Shown here: positions 36,468 through 45,205 of the stretch, piece by piece
Layout of the letters: each line of letters opens with the position of its first letter
Numbering within the stretch: the stretch's first letter is position 1
NCBI GenBank assembly: GCA_050633545.1
Contig: JBOEGS010000004.1
Location: 382,994 to 446,993, forward strand
From: Litorivita sp050633545
GTDB taxonomy: Bacteria; Pseudomonadota; Alphaproteobacteria; Rhodobacterales; Rhodobacteraceae
Reading direction: 5' to 3'
DNA length: 64,000 nucleotides
Notes under the pieces: generated by a model
What the model was told of the DNA's origin: nothing
The model's input: the letters and a program-made list of their open reading frames with translations, nothing else
Databases searched by the model: none
Program-made: the position numbers and the translations under genes

Positions 36468-36626
36468 TCAACGTAAGATGCCCGATGTGGCTATCACGGG
36501 GCGAAAGCCCGCGACAAGGGCGAAGGGGGCTTCGCTGATGGTCGCGCGCCCCGTATTGCGCAGGCGGGCGACGGTACGGCCGAGCGCGGCCAACACCCGC
36601 GCCACGCAAGAGGCGGCCCATGTCAT
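36468..36626 (-). CDS. Possible small protein between mtnP and apt (52 aa)
   Basis: A 52-codon frame MTWAASCVARVLAALGRT... ending ATSGILR fills most of the gap between mtnP and apt on the same strand. It has GGAA upstream, and its stop TGA lies just before the apt ribosome binding site AAAGG. The first part is weakly hydrophobic or amphipathic with several Arg. No family recognised. The fit into the operon supports it; shortness and a rather ordinary codon pattern leave it uncertain. Confidence 0.35.
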   Translation of the reverse strand: MTWAASCVARVLAALGRTVARLRNTGRATISEAPFALVAGFRPVIATSGILR

Positions 36627-36653
36627 GTTCCGTTTTGTGCACAGATCGGCCGG

Positions 36654-37562
36654 TCAGGCGCGCAAGACGCGCCCCGCCACGGCGTCGAGTTTTGCCACCA
36701 AGGCCGGATCGCGGGCCTCGGGGCTGGTCATAATGCCGAATTCGAGGGCGCGGTCGCATCCGTGCGGGCAAGGCGCGCGCGCCGCGCCGAGGCGGGCGGG
36801 CATTTGCGCCACAAGATCGCGGGCCTTGGCGGCGTTTCCGGTCAGCGTGGCGATGATCTGGGCGATATCGACCTCTCCGTGATCGGGGTGCCAGCTGTCG
36901 TAATCGGTGATCATGGCGATGGATGCATAACAGATTTCCGCCTCGCGGGCCAATTTGGCCTCGGGCATATTTGTCATCCCGATGACATCCGCGCCCCAGA
37001 CCTCGCGATACATTTTGCTTTCGGCGAGGGTGGAGAACTGCGGGCCTTCCATGGCAAGATATGTGCCGCCCATATGGACGTTGATATCGAGCGATTTCGC
37101 CGCCTCATGCGCGGCTTGTGACAGGCGAGGGCAGGTCGGATGCGCCAAGGATACATGGCCGACGCAGCCGGTGCCAAAGAAGCTTTTCTCGCGTGCGAAA
37201 GTGCGGTCAATGAATTGATCTACAATGACAAAATCACCTGGCGCCATGTCTTCGCGAAAGGAGCCGCAAGCCGAAACCGACAAGATATCGGTGACGCCAA
37301 GCCGTTTGAGCGCGTCGATATTGGCGCGGTAGGGCACGGTCGAGGGAGAATGCACATGGCCGCGCCCGTGGCGGGGCAAAAATGCCATTTTCACGCCGTC
37401 CAACGTGCCGGTCAGGATCGCATCCGACGCGGTGCCCCATGGGGTTTGCACCTCTTGCCATGCCGCGTTTTCTAACCCGTCGATCTCGTAAAGGCCGGAG
37501 CCGCCGATCACGCCGATCACGGTGTCTTGGGTCAAATCGGTGTTCGGGGGGGCGGCGGTCAT
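36654..37562 (-). CDS. mtnP: S-methyl-5'-thioadenosine phosphorylase
   Basis: A 302-residue phosphorylase starting MTAAPPNTDL with AGGAG upstream (the longer frame is rejected). GVIGGSGLYEIDGL is the N-terminal phosphate-binding part; FLPRHGRGHVHSPSTVPYRAN and FSTLAESKMYREVWGADVIGMTNMPEA-type segments are those of MTA phosphorylases. It splits methylthioadenosine to adenine and methylthioribose-1-phosphate. It is upstream of apt, which recycles the adenine. Confidence 0.95.
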   Translation of the reverse strand: MTAAPPNTDLTQDTVIGVIGGSGLYEIDGLENAAWQEVQTPWGTASDAILTGTLDGVKMAFLPRHGRGHVHSPSTVPYRANIDALKRLGVTDILSVSACGSFREDMAPGDFVIVDQFIDRTFAREKSFFGTGCVGHVSLAHPTCPRLSQAAHEAAKSLDINVHMGGTYLAMEGPQFSTLAESKMYREVWGADVIGMTNMPEAKLAREAEICYASIAMITDYDSWHPDHGEVDIAQIIATLTGNAAKARDLVAQMPARLGAARAPCPHGCDRALEFGIMTSPEARDPALVAKLDAVAGRVLRA

Positions 37563-37725
37563 GACATTTGCTCCTGTGCGGTTTGGCACAGTTTTGGCCG
37601 CGCAAGGCCCGATTGGCAACCGCGCGTTTGTGCTCTCACGCCAACTTGAGCGGCCCCCCTAGGCTTTTGCGCGTTCTTGAGCTACACGGCGGGCAAGCTA
37701 ACAACCCCACACTGATAGGTGCCCT

Positions 37726-39354
37726 TTGAAACGAGCCATTCTGGCAAGCTTTGCCAACCGCCTCGCCCTTCCCGATTTGCGGCTGATGTCCGAAGAGAAG
37801 CTGACGCTGTCGCGTTTGCGGATCGAGGTCTTGTCGGGTCTGACTGTGGCCTTGGCCCTCGTGCCCGAAGCGGTGGCCTTTGCTTTTGTGGCGGGGGTGC
37901 ATCCGCTTGTGGGGCTTTATGCCGCCTTTTTGGTGGGGTTGATCACGGCCTTGATCGGCGGGCGTCCGGGCATGATTTCGGGCGCGACCGGCGCTTTGGC
38001 GGTTGTGATGGTGGCTTTGGTGGCGCAACACGGGGTCGAATACCTCTTTGCCACGGTGGTTTTGATGGGGATCATTCAGATCGTTGCGGGGGTGATGCGC
38101 TGGGGCAAATTCATCCGGCTGGTGCCGCATCCTGTAATGCTCGGCTTTGTAAACGGTCTGGCGATTGTGATTTTCCTTGCGCAGCTCACGCAATTCAGGG
38201 TTCCGGGCACGGTGGTGCAGGGCGATCACGGCACCACGGGCGGCGTATGGCTGTCGGGCGGACCATTGCTCATGATGCTGGGGCTTGTGGGGGTGACCAT
38301 GGCGATCATCTGGATCATGCCGAAAATCACCCGCGTGATCCCCGCGCCCTTGGCGGGCATCGGGATCACCGCGGCGATTGTGATCGGCTTTGGTCTTGAT
38401 GTGCCGCGAGTTGGTGATCTGGCCTCGATCGAGGGCGGTTTGCCTGCGTTCCATATCCCGATGGTCGAGTTCTCTTGGGAGACATTCCAGATTATCTTGC
38501 CCTATGCGGTGATTTTGGCGGCGATCGGTTTGATCGAAAGCCTTTTGACGCTCAACCTTGTGGGCGAGATGACCGGCACACGCGGCGGGGCGAGCCAAGA
38601 ATGCATTGCCCAAGGCACGGCCAATGTGGTCACCGGCTTCTTTGGCGGCATGGGCGGATGCGCCATGATCGGCCAGTCGATGATCAACGTGAAATCGGGC
38701 GGGCGCACGCGGGTTTCGGGGATCGTGGCGGCGCTGTTCTTGCTGCTGTTTATCGTCGTGGCCAGCCCCGCGATTGAGCAAATCCCGCTGGCGGCTTTGG
38801 TCGGCGTGATGTTCATGGTGGTGATCGGCACTTTCGCGTGGAACTCGCTGACCATTTTGCGCCGCGTGCCGCTCAATGATGCCTTTGTGATCATCTTGGT
38901 TACGGTTGTGACGGTCTATTCGGACCTTGCGATTGCCGTCGTCGTCGGGGTGATCGTATCGGCGCTAAACTACGCATGGAACAACGCCAGCCGCATCCAC
39001 GCCAAGAGCTACACCACGCCCGAGGGTGCGCGGGTCTATCAAATCCAAGGGCCGCTGTTTTTCGGATCGGCCGAAGGGTTTAACGAACTGTTCGATGTCG
39101 CGGATGATCCGTCCACGGTGATCGTCGATTTTGCCGATAGCCGTGTGGTGGACCAATCGGCCTTGCAGGCCATTGAGGCCATGGCGGGCAAATACGAGGC
39201 CGCCGGCAAGCAGTTGCAGTTGCGCCATCTGAGCCGCGATTGCCATAAATTGCTGACCAAAGCGGGCCATCTTATGGTCGATAGCGATGATGATCCCGAT
39301 TACGCGCTGGCGGTGAACTATTCGGTCAAGACAGGTATTTTGGGCGGACATTAA
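37726..39354 (+). CDS. SulP family anion transporter with STAS domain
   Basis: A 542-residue inner-membrane transporter: about eleven hydrophobic segments, then a cytoplasmic STAS domain (about residues 430-530, with IQGPLFFGSAEGFNELF and IVDFADSRVVDQSAL). The N-terminal SulP motif LTVALALVPEAVAFAFVAGV is clear. Substrates in the family are sulfate or bicarbonate; the sequence does not decide. Start is TTG with AGGTG close upstream. It is divergent from mtnP and closed by a strong terminator. Confidence 0.92.
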   Translation: MKRAILASFANRLALPDLRLMSEEKLTLSRLRIEVLSGLTVALALVPEAVAFAFVAGVHPLVGLYAAFLVGLITALIGGRPGMISGATGALAVVMVALVAQHGVEYLFATVVLMGIIQIVAGVMRWGKFIRLVPHPVMLGFVNGLAIVIFLAQLTQFRVPGTVVQGDHGTTGGVWLSGGPLLMMLGLVGVTMAIIWIMPKITRVIPAPLAGIGITAAIVIGFGLDVPRVGDLASIEGGLPAFHIPMVEFSWETFQIILPYAVILAAIGLIESLLTLNLVGEMTGTRGGASQECIAQGTANVVTGFFGGMGGCAMIGQSMINVKSGGRTRVSGIVAALFLLLFIVVASPAIEQIPLAALVGVMFMVVIGTFAWNSLTILRRVPLNDAFVIILVTVVTVYSDLAIAVVVGVIVSALNYAWNNASRIHAKSYTTPEGARVYQIQGPLFFGSAEGFNELFDVADDPSTVIVDFADSRVVDQSALQAIEAMAGKYEAAGKQLQLRHLSRDCHKLLTKAGHLMVDSDDDPDYALAVNYSVKTGILGGH

Positions 39355-39374
39355 CCCGCGCCTTCGCAGAAATC

Positions 39375-39419
39375 AAAAAGGCCCCGCAAGTCCGGTTGGA
39401 CCTGCGGGGCCATTTTTTT
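39375..39419. terminator. Bidirectional terminator after the SulP gene
   Basis: A long hairpin GGCCCCGCA / TGCGGGGCC (39380-39388 with 39403-39411), extended by inner GTCC/GGAC, flanked by AAAAA and TTTTTTT. It serves the convergent SulP and flavin reductase genes. Confidence 0.9.
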
Positions 39420-39436
39420 ATCGTGCGGCGCACAGT

Positions 39437-40024
39437 TTACCGATCGTCAGGGCGGATCAGCGAGAAAATCTCGCGGATCACCGAATAATCCTTATACCCC
39501 AACCGTGTGAGCGGGTTGAATTTGGTGACGTCAAACAACCCGTCGGTCAAACAATCGGGGCGGATATGCACGCCGACGACCTCGCCAAAGATCGCCCAGT
39601 TGTCCGCGCCCTTGAGCCGCAAAATCTCGGTGACGCGGCATTCGAGGCTGGCGGGGGCCGTGGCGACACGCGGGCAATCGATCACGCTGCATTCGGCTTT
39701 TTCGGCGCCCGCATGGGCGAACTCATCAACCTCGCGGGGCAGGGCTTCGGAGGAGGCGTTCATCACATGACGGGCGGAATATTCAACGACATTGGCACAA
39801 AAAACGCCGGTTTCGCGCAGGTTCTCAAGGCTGTCTTTGGCGTTGCCGGACGAAAACATCACCTGCGGCGGCACATAGGCGACAGCGTTGAAAAACGAAT
39901 AGGGGGCGAGGTTGTCAAATCCGTCCTTGCTGCGGGTTGATATCCATCCGATCGGGCGCGGCGATACGATGGCATTGAAGGGGCTATGGGGCAGGCCGTG
40001 GCCGTCTTTGGGCTCATAGAACAT
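39437..40024 (-). CDS. Flavin reductase family protein
   Basis: A 195-residue FMN-binding split-barrel protein. The start at 40024 (MFYEPKDGHG) is chosen by likeness to relatives; upstream ATGs in frame (40054, 40063) are possible. PFNAIVSPRPIGWIST (about residues 13-28) is the family N-terminal motif. VMFSSGNAKDSLENLRETGVF follows. Such proteins supply reduced flavin or act as flavin-dependent oxidoreductases; substrate unknown. Confidence 0.85.
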   Translation of the reverse strand: MFYEPKDGHGLPHSPFNAIVSPRPIGWISTRSKDGFDNLAPYSFFNAVAYVPPQVMFSSGNAKDSLENLRETGVFCANVVEYSARHVMNASSEALPREVDEFAHAGAEKAECSVIDCPRVATAPASLECRVTEILRLKGADNWAIFGEVVGVHIRPDCLTDGLFDVTKFNPLTRLGYKDYSVIREIFSLIRPDDR

Positions 40025-40176
40025 GAATTTATCTGTCTTTCCGGTCGGTTGCATGGGGGACATGCCGTGATTGGACGGGCGCAGCGCGTGAAAACCACAT
40101 GTATTGGCGCGACCTGATTGCCCCTCAACTAGCGCCGTGCTAGCCCTGTTTCTAGCGAAATCGTGAGGCATTTGCA

Positions 40177-40662
40177 TTGTTTCAGCTTAAACCCGAGACC
40201 CCCGAAGACTGGTGGGAGGTCGAGGCCCTTTATGATTTGTGCTTCGCGCCCGGGCGCGAGGCGCTGTCGTCTTATCGCTTGCGCGACGGGGTGCCGCCGG
40301 TGGTGGGGCTATCGATGGTGGCGCGCGACGAGATGGGCATCATTGGCGGCGCGATCCGCTATTGGCCGGTTCGGGTGGATGGGCAAGCGGTGCTTTTGCT
40401 CGGTCCTGTGGCGGTGCACCCCGTGCACCAAGGCGCAGGGCTTGGCGCTTTGTTGATGCAAGCCAGTATGGAAAAGGCGGGCGAGCTTGGCTGGCAGCGC
40501 ATTCTTTTGGTGGGCGACGAGCCGTATTACCGCCGGTTCGGGTATACCCGTATCGAAGGGGTCGAGATGCCTCCACCTACAAATCCCGAGCGTATTTTGG
40601 CCTATGAGGTCCAAGACGGCGCATGGGACGGTGTGCGCGGTAAGGTCGAAAAAGCGATGTGA
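40177..40662 (+). CDS. GNAT N-acetyltransferase (YhbS-like)
   Basis: A 161-residue acetyltransferase with the acetyl-CoA motif LGPVAVHPVHQGAGLGALLM (about residues 70-89) and VGDEPYYRRFGYTRIEG, typical of COG3153-type predicted acetyltransferases. Start is TTG with GAGG about 9 bases upstream. It is divergent from the flavin reductase gene. Substrate unknown. Confidence 0.85.
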   Translation: MFQLKPETPEDWWEVEALYDLCFAPGREALSSYRLRDGVPPVVGLSMVARDEMGIIGGAIRYWPVRVDGQAVLLLGPVAVHPVHQGAGLGALLMQASMEKAGELGWQRILLVGDEPYYRRFGYTRIEGVEMPPPTNPERILAYEVQDGAWDGVRGKVEKAM

Positions 40663-40761
40663 TCGCCATGATCGCGGGGCTTGCGGTTGAAAATAAACGG
40701 CTCCGCCCCGATCTTGAGTGCAGCTTATCCAACCGGTGATCGTTCAGGCAAAGGGCAATGT

Positions 40762-41535
40762 ATGTTGATTGAAGAGGCTACAGGCACCGACCCCGTCGAC
40801 GTCGACGCGCAAATCATAGCTTTGGCCAAACGGTATCGCGCCGCAGGCGGGGTTGGCATTCAGGTGCTCAACCTGATCGGCGGGCAGGCTGAAAGCCTGC
40901 TCGACCGTTTGCCTGGCAGCGTGCGCGAGCGTCTTGACGAGGCCACGCGCAGCGCCCTGAAGGTGGCGCTCAAGGCGGCCACCGGATCGCGCAAACACGT
41001 TTCTGACGGGCCAGCTTGGCTTAATACCGCAGCGGCGACGGCGATGGGGGCGGCGGGCGGTTTTGGCGGCCTGCCCGCCTCGATGGCCGAATTGCCAGTG
41101 ACGGTTACGGTGCTTTTGCGCGCGATCCAAGGCGTTGCCGCCGAGCACGGGTTCGATCCCGATGAGCAAAGCGTGGCCTTTGATTGCCTCGAGGTTTTCG
41201 CCTCGGCCGGACCCTTGGCGCAAGACGACGGATCGGATGTGGCGTTTTTGGCGACGCGCGCGGCCCTGTCGGGGGCGGCGCTCAACACGCTTTTGGCGCG
41301 GATTGCGCCGCGACTGGCTGCCGTTCTGGGCCAAAAGCTGGCGGCGCAAACGGTGCCGGTTCTGGGGGCGGTGGCGGGGGCGGCCACGAATTATGCTTAT
41401 ACCTCCTATTACCAAGAGATGGCGCATGTGCATTTTGGCCTGCGCCGCTTGGCGATCGAGGGCGATGTCTCGCATGAGGCGCTGGTCGTGCAATTGGCGC
41501 AAACGCTCAAACGTCTGCCGCGCCGCGAGGCCTGA
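40762..41535 (+). CDS. EcsC family protein
   Basis: A 257-residue protein starting MLIEEATGTD; AAGGG upstream decides this over an earlier frame start. The EcsC core is seen in ALAKRYRAAGGVGIQVLNLIGGQ, a Gly/Ala-rich amphipathic middle (AAATAMGAAGGFGGLPASMAELPVT-type) and VPVLGAVAGAATNYAYTSYYQEMAHVHF near the end. EcsC in Bacillus is linked to an ABC exporter; the function in proteobacteria is not established. It is a single gene. Confidence 0.85.
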   Translation: MLIEEATGTDPVDVDAQIIALAKRYRAAGGVGIQVLNLIGGQAESLLDRLPGSVRERLDEATRSALKVALKAATGSRKHVSDGPAWLNTAAATAMGAAGGFGGLPASMAELPVTVTVLLRAIQGVAAEHGFDPDEQSVAFDCLEVFASAGPLAQDDGSDVAFLATRAALSGAALNTLLARIAPRLAAVLGQKLAAQTVPVLGAVAGAATNYAYTSYYQEMAHVHFGLRRLAIEGDVSHEALVVQLAQTLKRLPRREA

Positions 41536-41755
41536 CCAATGGCACGCGGTGCGGGGCGGCGCGCTCTTTACCGGCAAACGTAGGGATTGATCGGCAAGGA
41601 TCCGCGCTTCTCGCTTCACGCGCCCGTCACGCGCAGTTGACCTTGCGCGATAGGCTTTGAGTTGCAGATATTTCTGCCTACATTAGGGTAAACATCAAGA
41701 CTGGCGACCGCAGCGAGGTTGCTCCATCCGATCACACCAAAGAGGAGATACGGGC

Positions 41756-43246
41756 GTGAGAGTACAGGCATTGTCCATTCCAATAGAGACCCGCAATGCG
41801 GTGGCCCTGCGCGTGATGCGCGGCATGTGGTTGTCGCTTCTCGCGGTGCTGCTGCTTTTGGTTCAAAGCCTCAGCGCCGCCGCGCGGCCTGACAGCTTTG
41901 CCGATCTGGCCGAGAAAATCAGCCCCGCGGTGGTCAATATCACCACCTCGACGGTGGTTGAAACCAATGCGGGGCCGAACCCGATCGTCCCCGAAGGCAG
42001 CCCCTTCGAGGATTTCTTTCGCGAATTTCAGGACCGCAATCGCGGCGGTGACGGCGCCCCGCGCCCGCGCCGGTCTTCGGCGCTTGGATCGGGGTTTGTG
42101 ATTTCCGAGGATGGCTACATTGTGACCAACAATCACGTCATCGAGGGTGCCGACGAGATCATCATCGAGTTTTTCTCCGGCAAAGAGCTGGAAGCCAAGA
42201 TCATCGGCACCGATCCGACAACCGATATTGCCCTGCTCAAGGTCGAGGCCGACGGGCCGCTTGAATATGTCAGCTTCGGCGACAGCGATATCATGCGTGT
42301 GGGCGATTGGGTGGTGGCCATGGGCAACCCGCTCGGCCAAGGGTTTTCGGTCTCTGCCGGTATCGTTTCGGCCCGCAATCGCGCGCTGAGCGGCACCTAT
42401 GACGACTATATCCAGACCGACGCTGCCATCAACCGCGGCAACTCGGGCGGGCCTTTGTTCAATCTGGATGGTCAGGTTGTCGGTGTGAATACGGCGATCC
42501 TGTCGCCCAATGGCGGCTCTATCGGCATCGGGTTTTCGATGGCGTCGAATGTGGTGACCCGCGTTGTGGCGCAATTGAAAGAGTTCGGCGAGACCCGCCG
42601 CGGCTGGCTTGGCGTGCGCATTCAGGACGTGACCCCCGATATGGCCGAGGCGATGGGGCTTGATAAAGCCTCGGGCGCGATGGTCACCGATGTGCCCGAC
42701 GGCCCCTCCAAAGAGGCGGGGATCGAGGCGGGCGATGTGATCGTCTCTTTTGATGGCAAGGACGTTGAGGACACGCGCGGATTGGTCCGTCAGGTCGGCA
42801 ATACCCAAGTCGGCAAAGCCGTGCGCATCGTGGTGTTCCGCGACGGGAAAACCCAGACTTTGAAGGTTACCCTTGGCCGCCGCGAGCAATCCGAAGGCGC
42901 CGTGCCCGCCGTGCAATCGGGCGAAGAACCCGCGCCCGAGGTCGAGCCGCAAGTTGTGCTCGGCTTGACGGTCAGCCCCGTCACAGACGATCTGCGCGAG
43001 CAGCTCAGCCTTGATGACACGATCACCGGTCTGGTCGTGATGGACGTGGACGAGGACGGCGATGCCTATGAAAAAGGCGTGCGCGCGGGCGATGTCATCA
43101 CCGAAGCGGGCCAAAACAAGGTCGCAACCGTCGCTGATCTCGAAGAGCGGATTGCTTCGGTCAAAGAGGCGGGGCGCAAATCCTTGCTCCTCTTGGTTCG
43201 CCGCGGCGGCGAGCCGCGTTTCGTGGCGCTGTCGCTCGAAGACTGA
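41756..43246 (+). CDS. degP: Do-family periplasmic serine protease DegP/DegQ
   Basis: A 496-residue HtrA protease with an N-terminal signal segment (about residues 20-42). The catalytic triad is visible: His in IVTNNHVIEGAD, Asp in DPTTDIALLKVE, Ser in INRGNSGGPLF. Two PDZ domains follow (about 280-370 and 400-490). It degrades or refolds damaged envelope proteins. Start GTG with GGAG upstream. The 220-base region before it holds a GCAGA-TATT-TCTGC inverted repeat (41664-41677) which may be a control site. Confidence 0.94.
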   Translation: MRVQALSIPIETRNAVALRVMRGMWLSLLAVLLLLVQSLSAAARPDSFADLAEKISPAVVNITTSTVVETNAGPNPIVPEGSPFEDFFREFQDRNRGGDGAPRPRRSSALGSGFVISEDGYIVTNNHVIEGADEIIIEFFSGKELEAKIIGTDPTTDIALLKVEADGPLEYVSFGDSDIMRVGDWVVAMGNPLGQGFSVSAGIVSARNRALSGTYDDYIQTDAAINRGNSGGPLFNLDGQVVGVNTAILSPNGGSIGIGFSMASNVVTRVVAQLKEFGETRRGWLGVRIQDVTPDMAEAMGLDKASGAMVTDVPDGPSKEAGIEAGDVIVSFDGKDVEDTRGLVRQVGNTQVGKAVRIVVFRDGKTQTLKVTLGRREQSEGAVPAVQSGEEPAPEVEPQVVLGLTVSPVTDDLREQLSLDDTITGLVVMDVDEDGDAYEKGVRAGDVITEAGQNKVATVADLEERIASVKEAGRKSLLLLVRRGGEPRFVALSLED

Positions 43247-43263
43247 TCCTTGATGATATGATC

Positions 43264-43294
43264 AAAAAGGGCGTCCGTTTCGGGCGCCCTTTTT
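43264..43294. terminator. Bidirectional terminator after the DegP-type gene
   Basis: A perfect 10-bp inverted repeat AAAAAGGGCG / CGCCCTTTTT with an 11-base loop between convergent genes. Confidence 0.9.
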
Positions 43295-43344
43295 CATGGG
43301 CGCTACGGCCTCAGGGGCGCAGGCTGCGCAAACCGCCGTTGCGG

Positions 43345-43923
43345 TTAGCCCTCGCTGCGCGCCACGGCGATCAGCCCAAGCTTGCGCGCAGCCGCGAGAG
43401 ACAGCACCGCGCTGTCGAGCCCCTGTGCGGCCTGATAGGCGCGGATCGCGCGCAGGGTCTTGGGGCTCATCTCGCCGCTGGCCGCGCCGCTGTAATGCCC
43501 GCGGGCGGCCAAGGCACGTTGCAGTGTTGCGATGAACTCGGGGGTCATCACATCGTCGCAGGGCCGCTCGAACCATGTCTCGCGCCGTTCGCGCAAAATC
43601 TGTTGGCGGGTCTCGGTTTTGAACACGGCGGGGGCCAGAACCGTGCCATCGCTCATCACCTCGGCTGGTTGCAGCATGATTTGCTCGGTCACGGTCTCGA
43701 TGACGGCGGGCACGTCATGACGGCCCCAACAGGTGCCCGGTTTGGCACCGGGGGGCGCGGGGGCGAAGGCATAGTTCAACTGCGGCGCGGGTTGGGGAAG
43801 GCCCATTTGGCATCCGGCCAAGGCGCACACCGCCAAAGCCGCCGCGCCCGATCGCCGCGCCCGTTGTGCAAGGGCGGCGCCGCGCCGCATCGAGGCGCAA
43901 GGGGGTAGGGCGTGATGGGGCAT
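43345..43923 (-). CDS. Lipoprotein with peptidoglycan-binding domain
   Basis: A 192-residue protein starting MPHHALPPCA (ATG at 43923; MRRGAALAQR at 43890 is an alternative). A lipobox LAGC ends the signal. The C-terminus has a PG_binding_1-like domain (about residues 125-185) with FIATLQRALAARGHYSGA and SPKTLRAIRAYQAAQGLDSAVLS-type repeat. It should be an outer-membrane or periplasmic lipoprotein that contacts the cell wall. Confidence 0.8.
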   Translation of the reverse strand: MPHHALPPCASMRRGAALAQRARRSGAAALAVCALAGCQMGLPQPAPQLNYAFAPAPPGAKPGTCWGRHDVPAVIETVTEQIMLQPAEVMSDGTVLAPAVFKTETRQQILRERRETWFERPCDDVMTPEFIATLQRALAARGHYSGAASGEMSPKTLRAIRAYQAAQGLDSAVLSLAAARKLGLIAVARSEG

Positions 43924-44100
43924 TGCTCGGACCTCATGCGCGCGGGGCTTCGCCCGCTTTGCGCCGCACTCTACCTGTAAAACTGTTTTCAAGGAAGCAT
44001 CCTTCGCCGCGCAGCCTTGCTCGCGCAAAAGAGACTGGAACAGGCGGGCCTGCGCGGGTAGGACTGCGGGCAAGAATTTTGGTTTAGGAGCACCGCAAAA

Positions 44101-44424
44101 ATGGCAAAAATCACTTATGTCGAGCATAACGGCACCGAACATGTGGTCGATGTGGCCGCAGGTATGACCGTCATGGAAGGCGCGCGCGACAATAATATTC
44201 CCGGTATCGAAGCCGATTGCGGCGGGGCGTGCGCCTGCTCGACATGCCACGTTTATGTGGATCCGGCTTGGGTCGAGAAAATCCCCGCGATGGATGACAT
44301 GGAAGAGGATATGCTCGATTTCGCCTTTGAGCCCGACCCTGCGCGCTCGCGTCTGACCTGCCAGATCAAGGTCACCGATGAATTGGACGGCTTGCGGGTC
44401 CAGATGCCCGAAAAGCAGATCTGA
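44101..44424 (+). CDS. [2Fe-2S] ferredoxin, adrenodoxin type
   Basis: A 107-residue ferredoxin. The cluster ligands are seen in DCGGACACSTCHVYV (C-x5-C-x2-C, about residues 40-49) and the fourth Cys in SRLTCQIKV. This is the ISC/vertebrate type (Fdx), used in Fe-S assembly or P450 electron transfer. Its stop overlaps the start of the next gene (ATGA). Confidence 0.93.
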   Translation: MAKITYVEHNGTEHVVDVAAGMTVMEGARDNNIPGIEADCGGACACSTCHVYVDPAWVEKIPAMDDMEEDMLDFAFEPDPARSRLTCQIKVTDELDGLRVQMPEKQI

Positions 44425-45152
44425 TGGCAAAGGGCAGGCAGGCATTCGGTTTTCGCGCTCTGTGCACGCTGGTTTTCTTGGGGCCTGCGGTTGCTGCGGC
44501 CGAGCAGGGCGCAACGATCACATCGGCCACCTATGAGGGGCCAACGCGCGCCTATGATCACGGCATTTTGGGGGACGCGATCGAGTGGACGCAGCTTGCC
44601 CTGCGCCTGAGTGACGGGAGCAAACGGCGCATCCGTTTGCCGCAAAACCATGTGTTCGAGGACACCGCACCGCGTTTGGTTGATGTGGACGGGGATGGGG
44701 CCCCCGAAGTGATCACGGTGGAAACCCGCTTTGATCTTGGCGCGCGTTTGGCGATTTACGATGAAAACGGGCTTGTCGCGGCTGCGCCCTATATCGGGCG
44801 CACGCATCGCTGGCTCGCGCCGGTCGGGGCGGCGGATCTGGACGGCGACGGGGCGGTGGAAATCGCCTATATTGATCGGCCGCATCTGGCCAAGACCCTG
44901 CGCATCTGGCGCTATGAGGCGGGCGCGCTTGAGCTTATTGCCGAGGCGGGCGGGTTGACCAACCACCGGATTGGCGACGCGGGTATCGCTGGCGGTCTGC
45001 GCGATTGCGGCGCGGGGATCGAGATGGTCACGTTGAATGCCGATTGGTCGCGGATCATGATCAGCACCCTGTCGGGCGGACGTATTGCGCGCCGCGATGC
45101 GGGCGCGATGACGGGTGCACCAGCGATGGAAGCGGCGCTTGGATGTCGTTAA
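44424..45152 (+). CDS. Exported FG-GAP/VCBS repeat protein
   Basis: A 242-residue protein with a signal peptide (cleavage near AVAAA). It has at least two Asp-rich FG-GAP-like calcium-binding loops: LVDVDGDGAPEVI and AADLDGDGAVEIAY. It overlaps the ferredoxin gene by four bases and is probably cotranscribed with it, without an obvious functional link. A periplasmic beta-propeller fragment is likely; the ligand is unknown. Confidence 0.8.
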   Translation: MAKGRQAFGFRALCTLVFLGPAVAAAEQGATITSATYEGPTRAYDHGILGDAIEWTQLALRLSDGSKRRIRLPQNHVFEDTAPRLVDVDGDGAPEVITVETRFDLGARLAIYDENGLVAAAPYIGRTHRWLAPVGAADLDGDGAVEIAYIDRPHLAKTLRIWRYEAGALELIAEAGGLTNHRIGDAGIAGGLRDCGAGIEMVTLNADWSRIMISTLSGGRIARRDAGAMTGAPAMEAALGCR

Positions 45153-45205
45153 TTTTTAATTAACATGAATAGGTTGCGATTTGAAGTTCATGTGATGCAT
45201 GAGCT

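Noticed and set aside
41658..41684. Possible promoter TTGAGT / TACATT before the DegP-type gene
   Set aside because: The spacer is only 15 bases and the -35 match is weak; kept only as a palindrome note under the gene.
45149..45163. TTAA-N7-TTAA, a match to the CtrA box
   Set aside because: It overlaps the stop codon of the VCBS-repeat gene and lies between two convergent genes, where no promoter is expected; the AT-only sequence makes a chance match likely.
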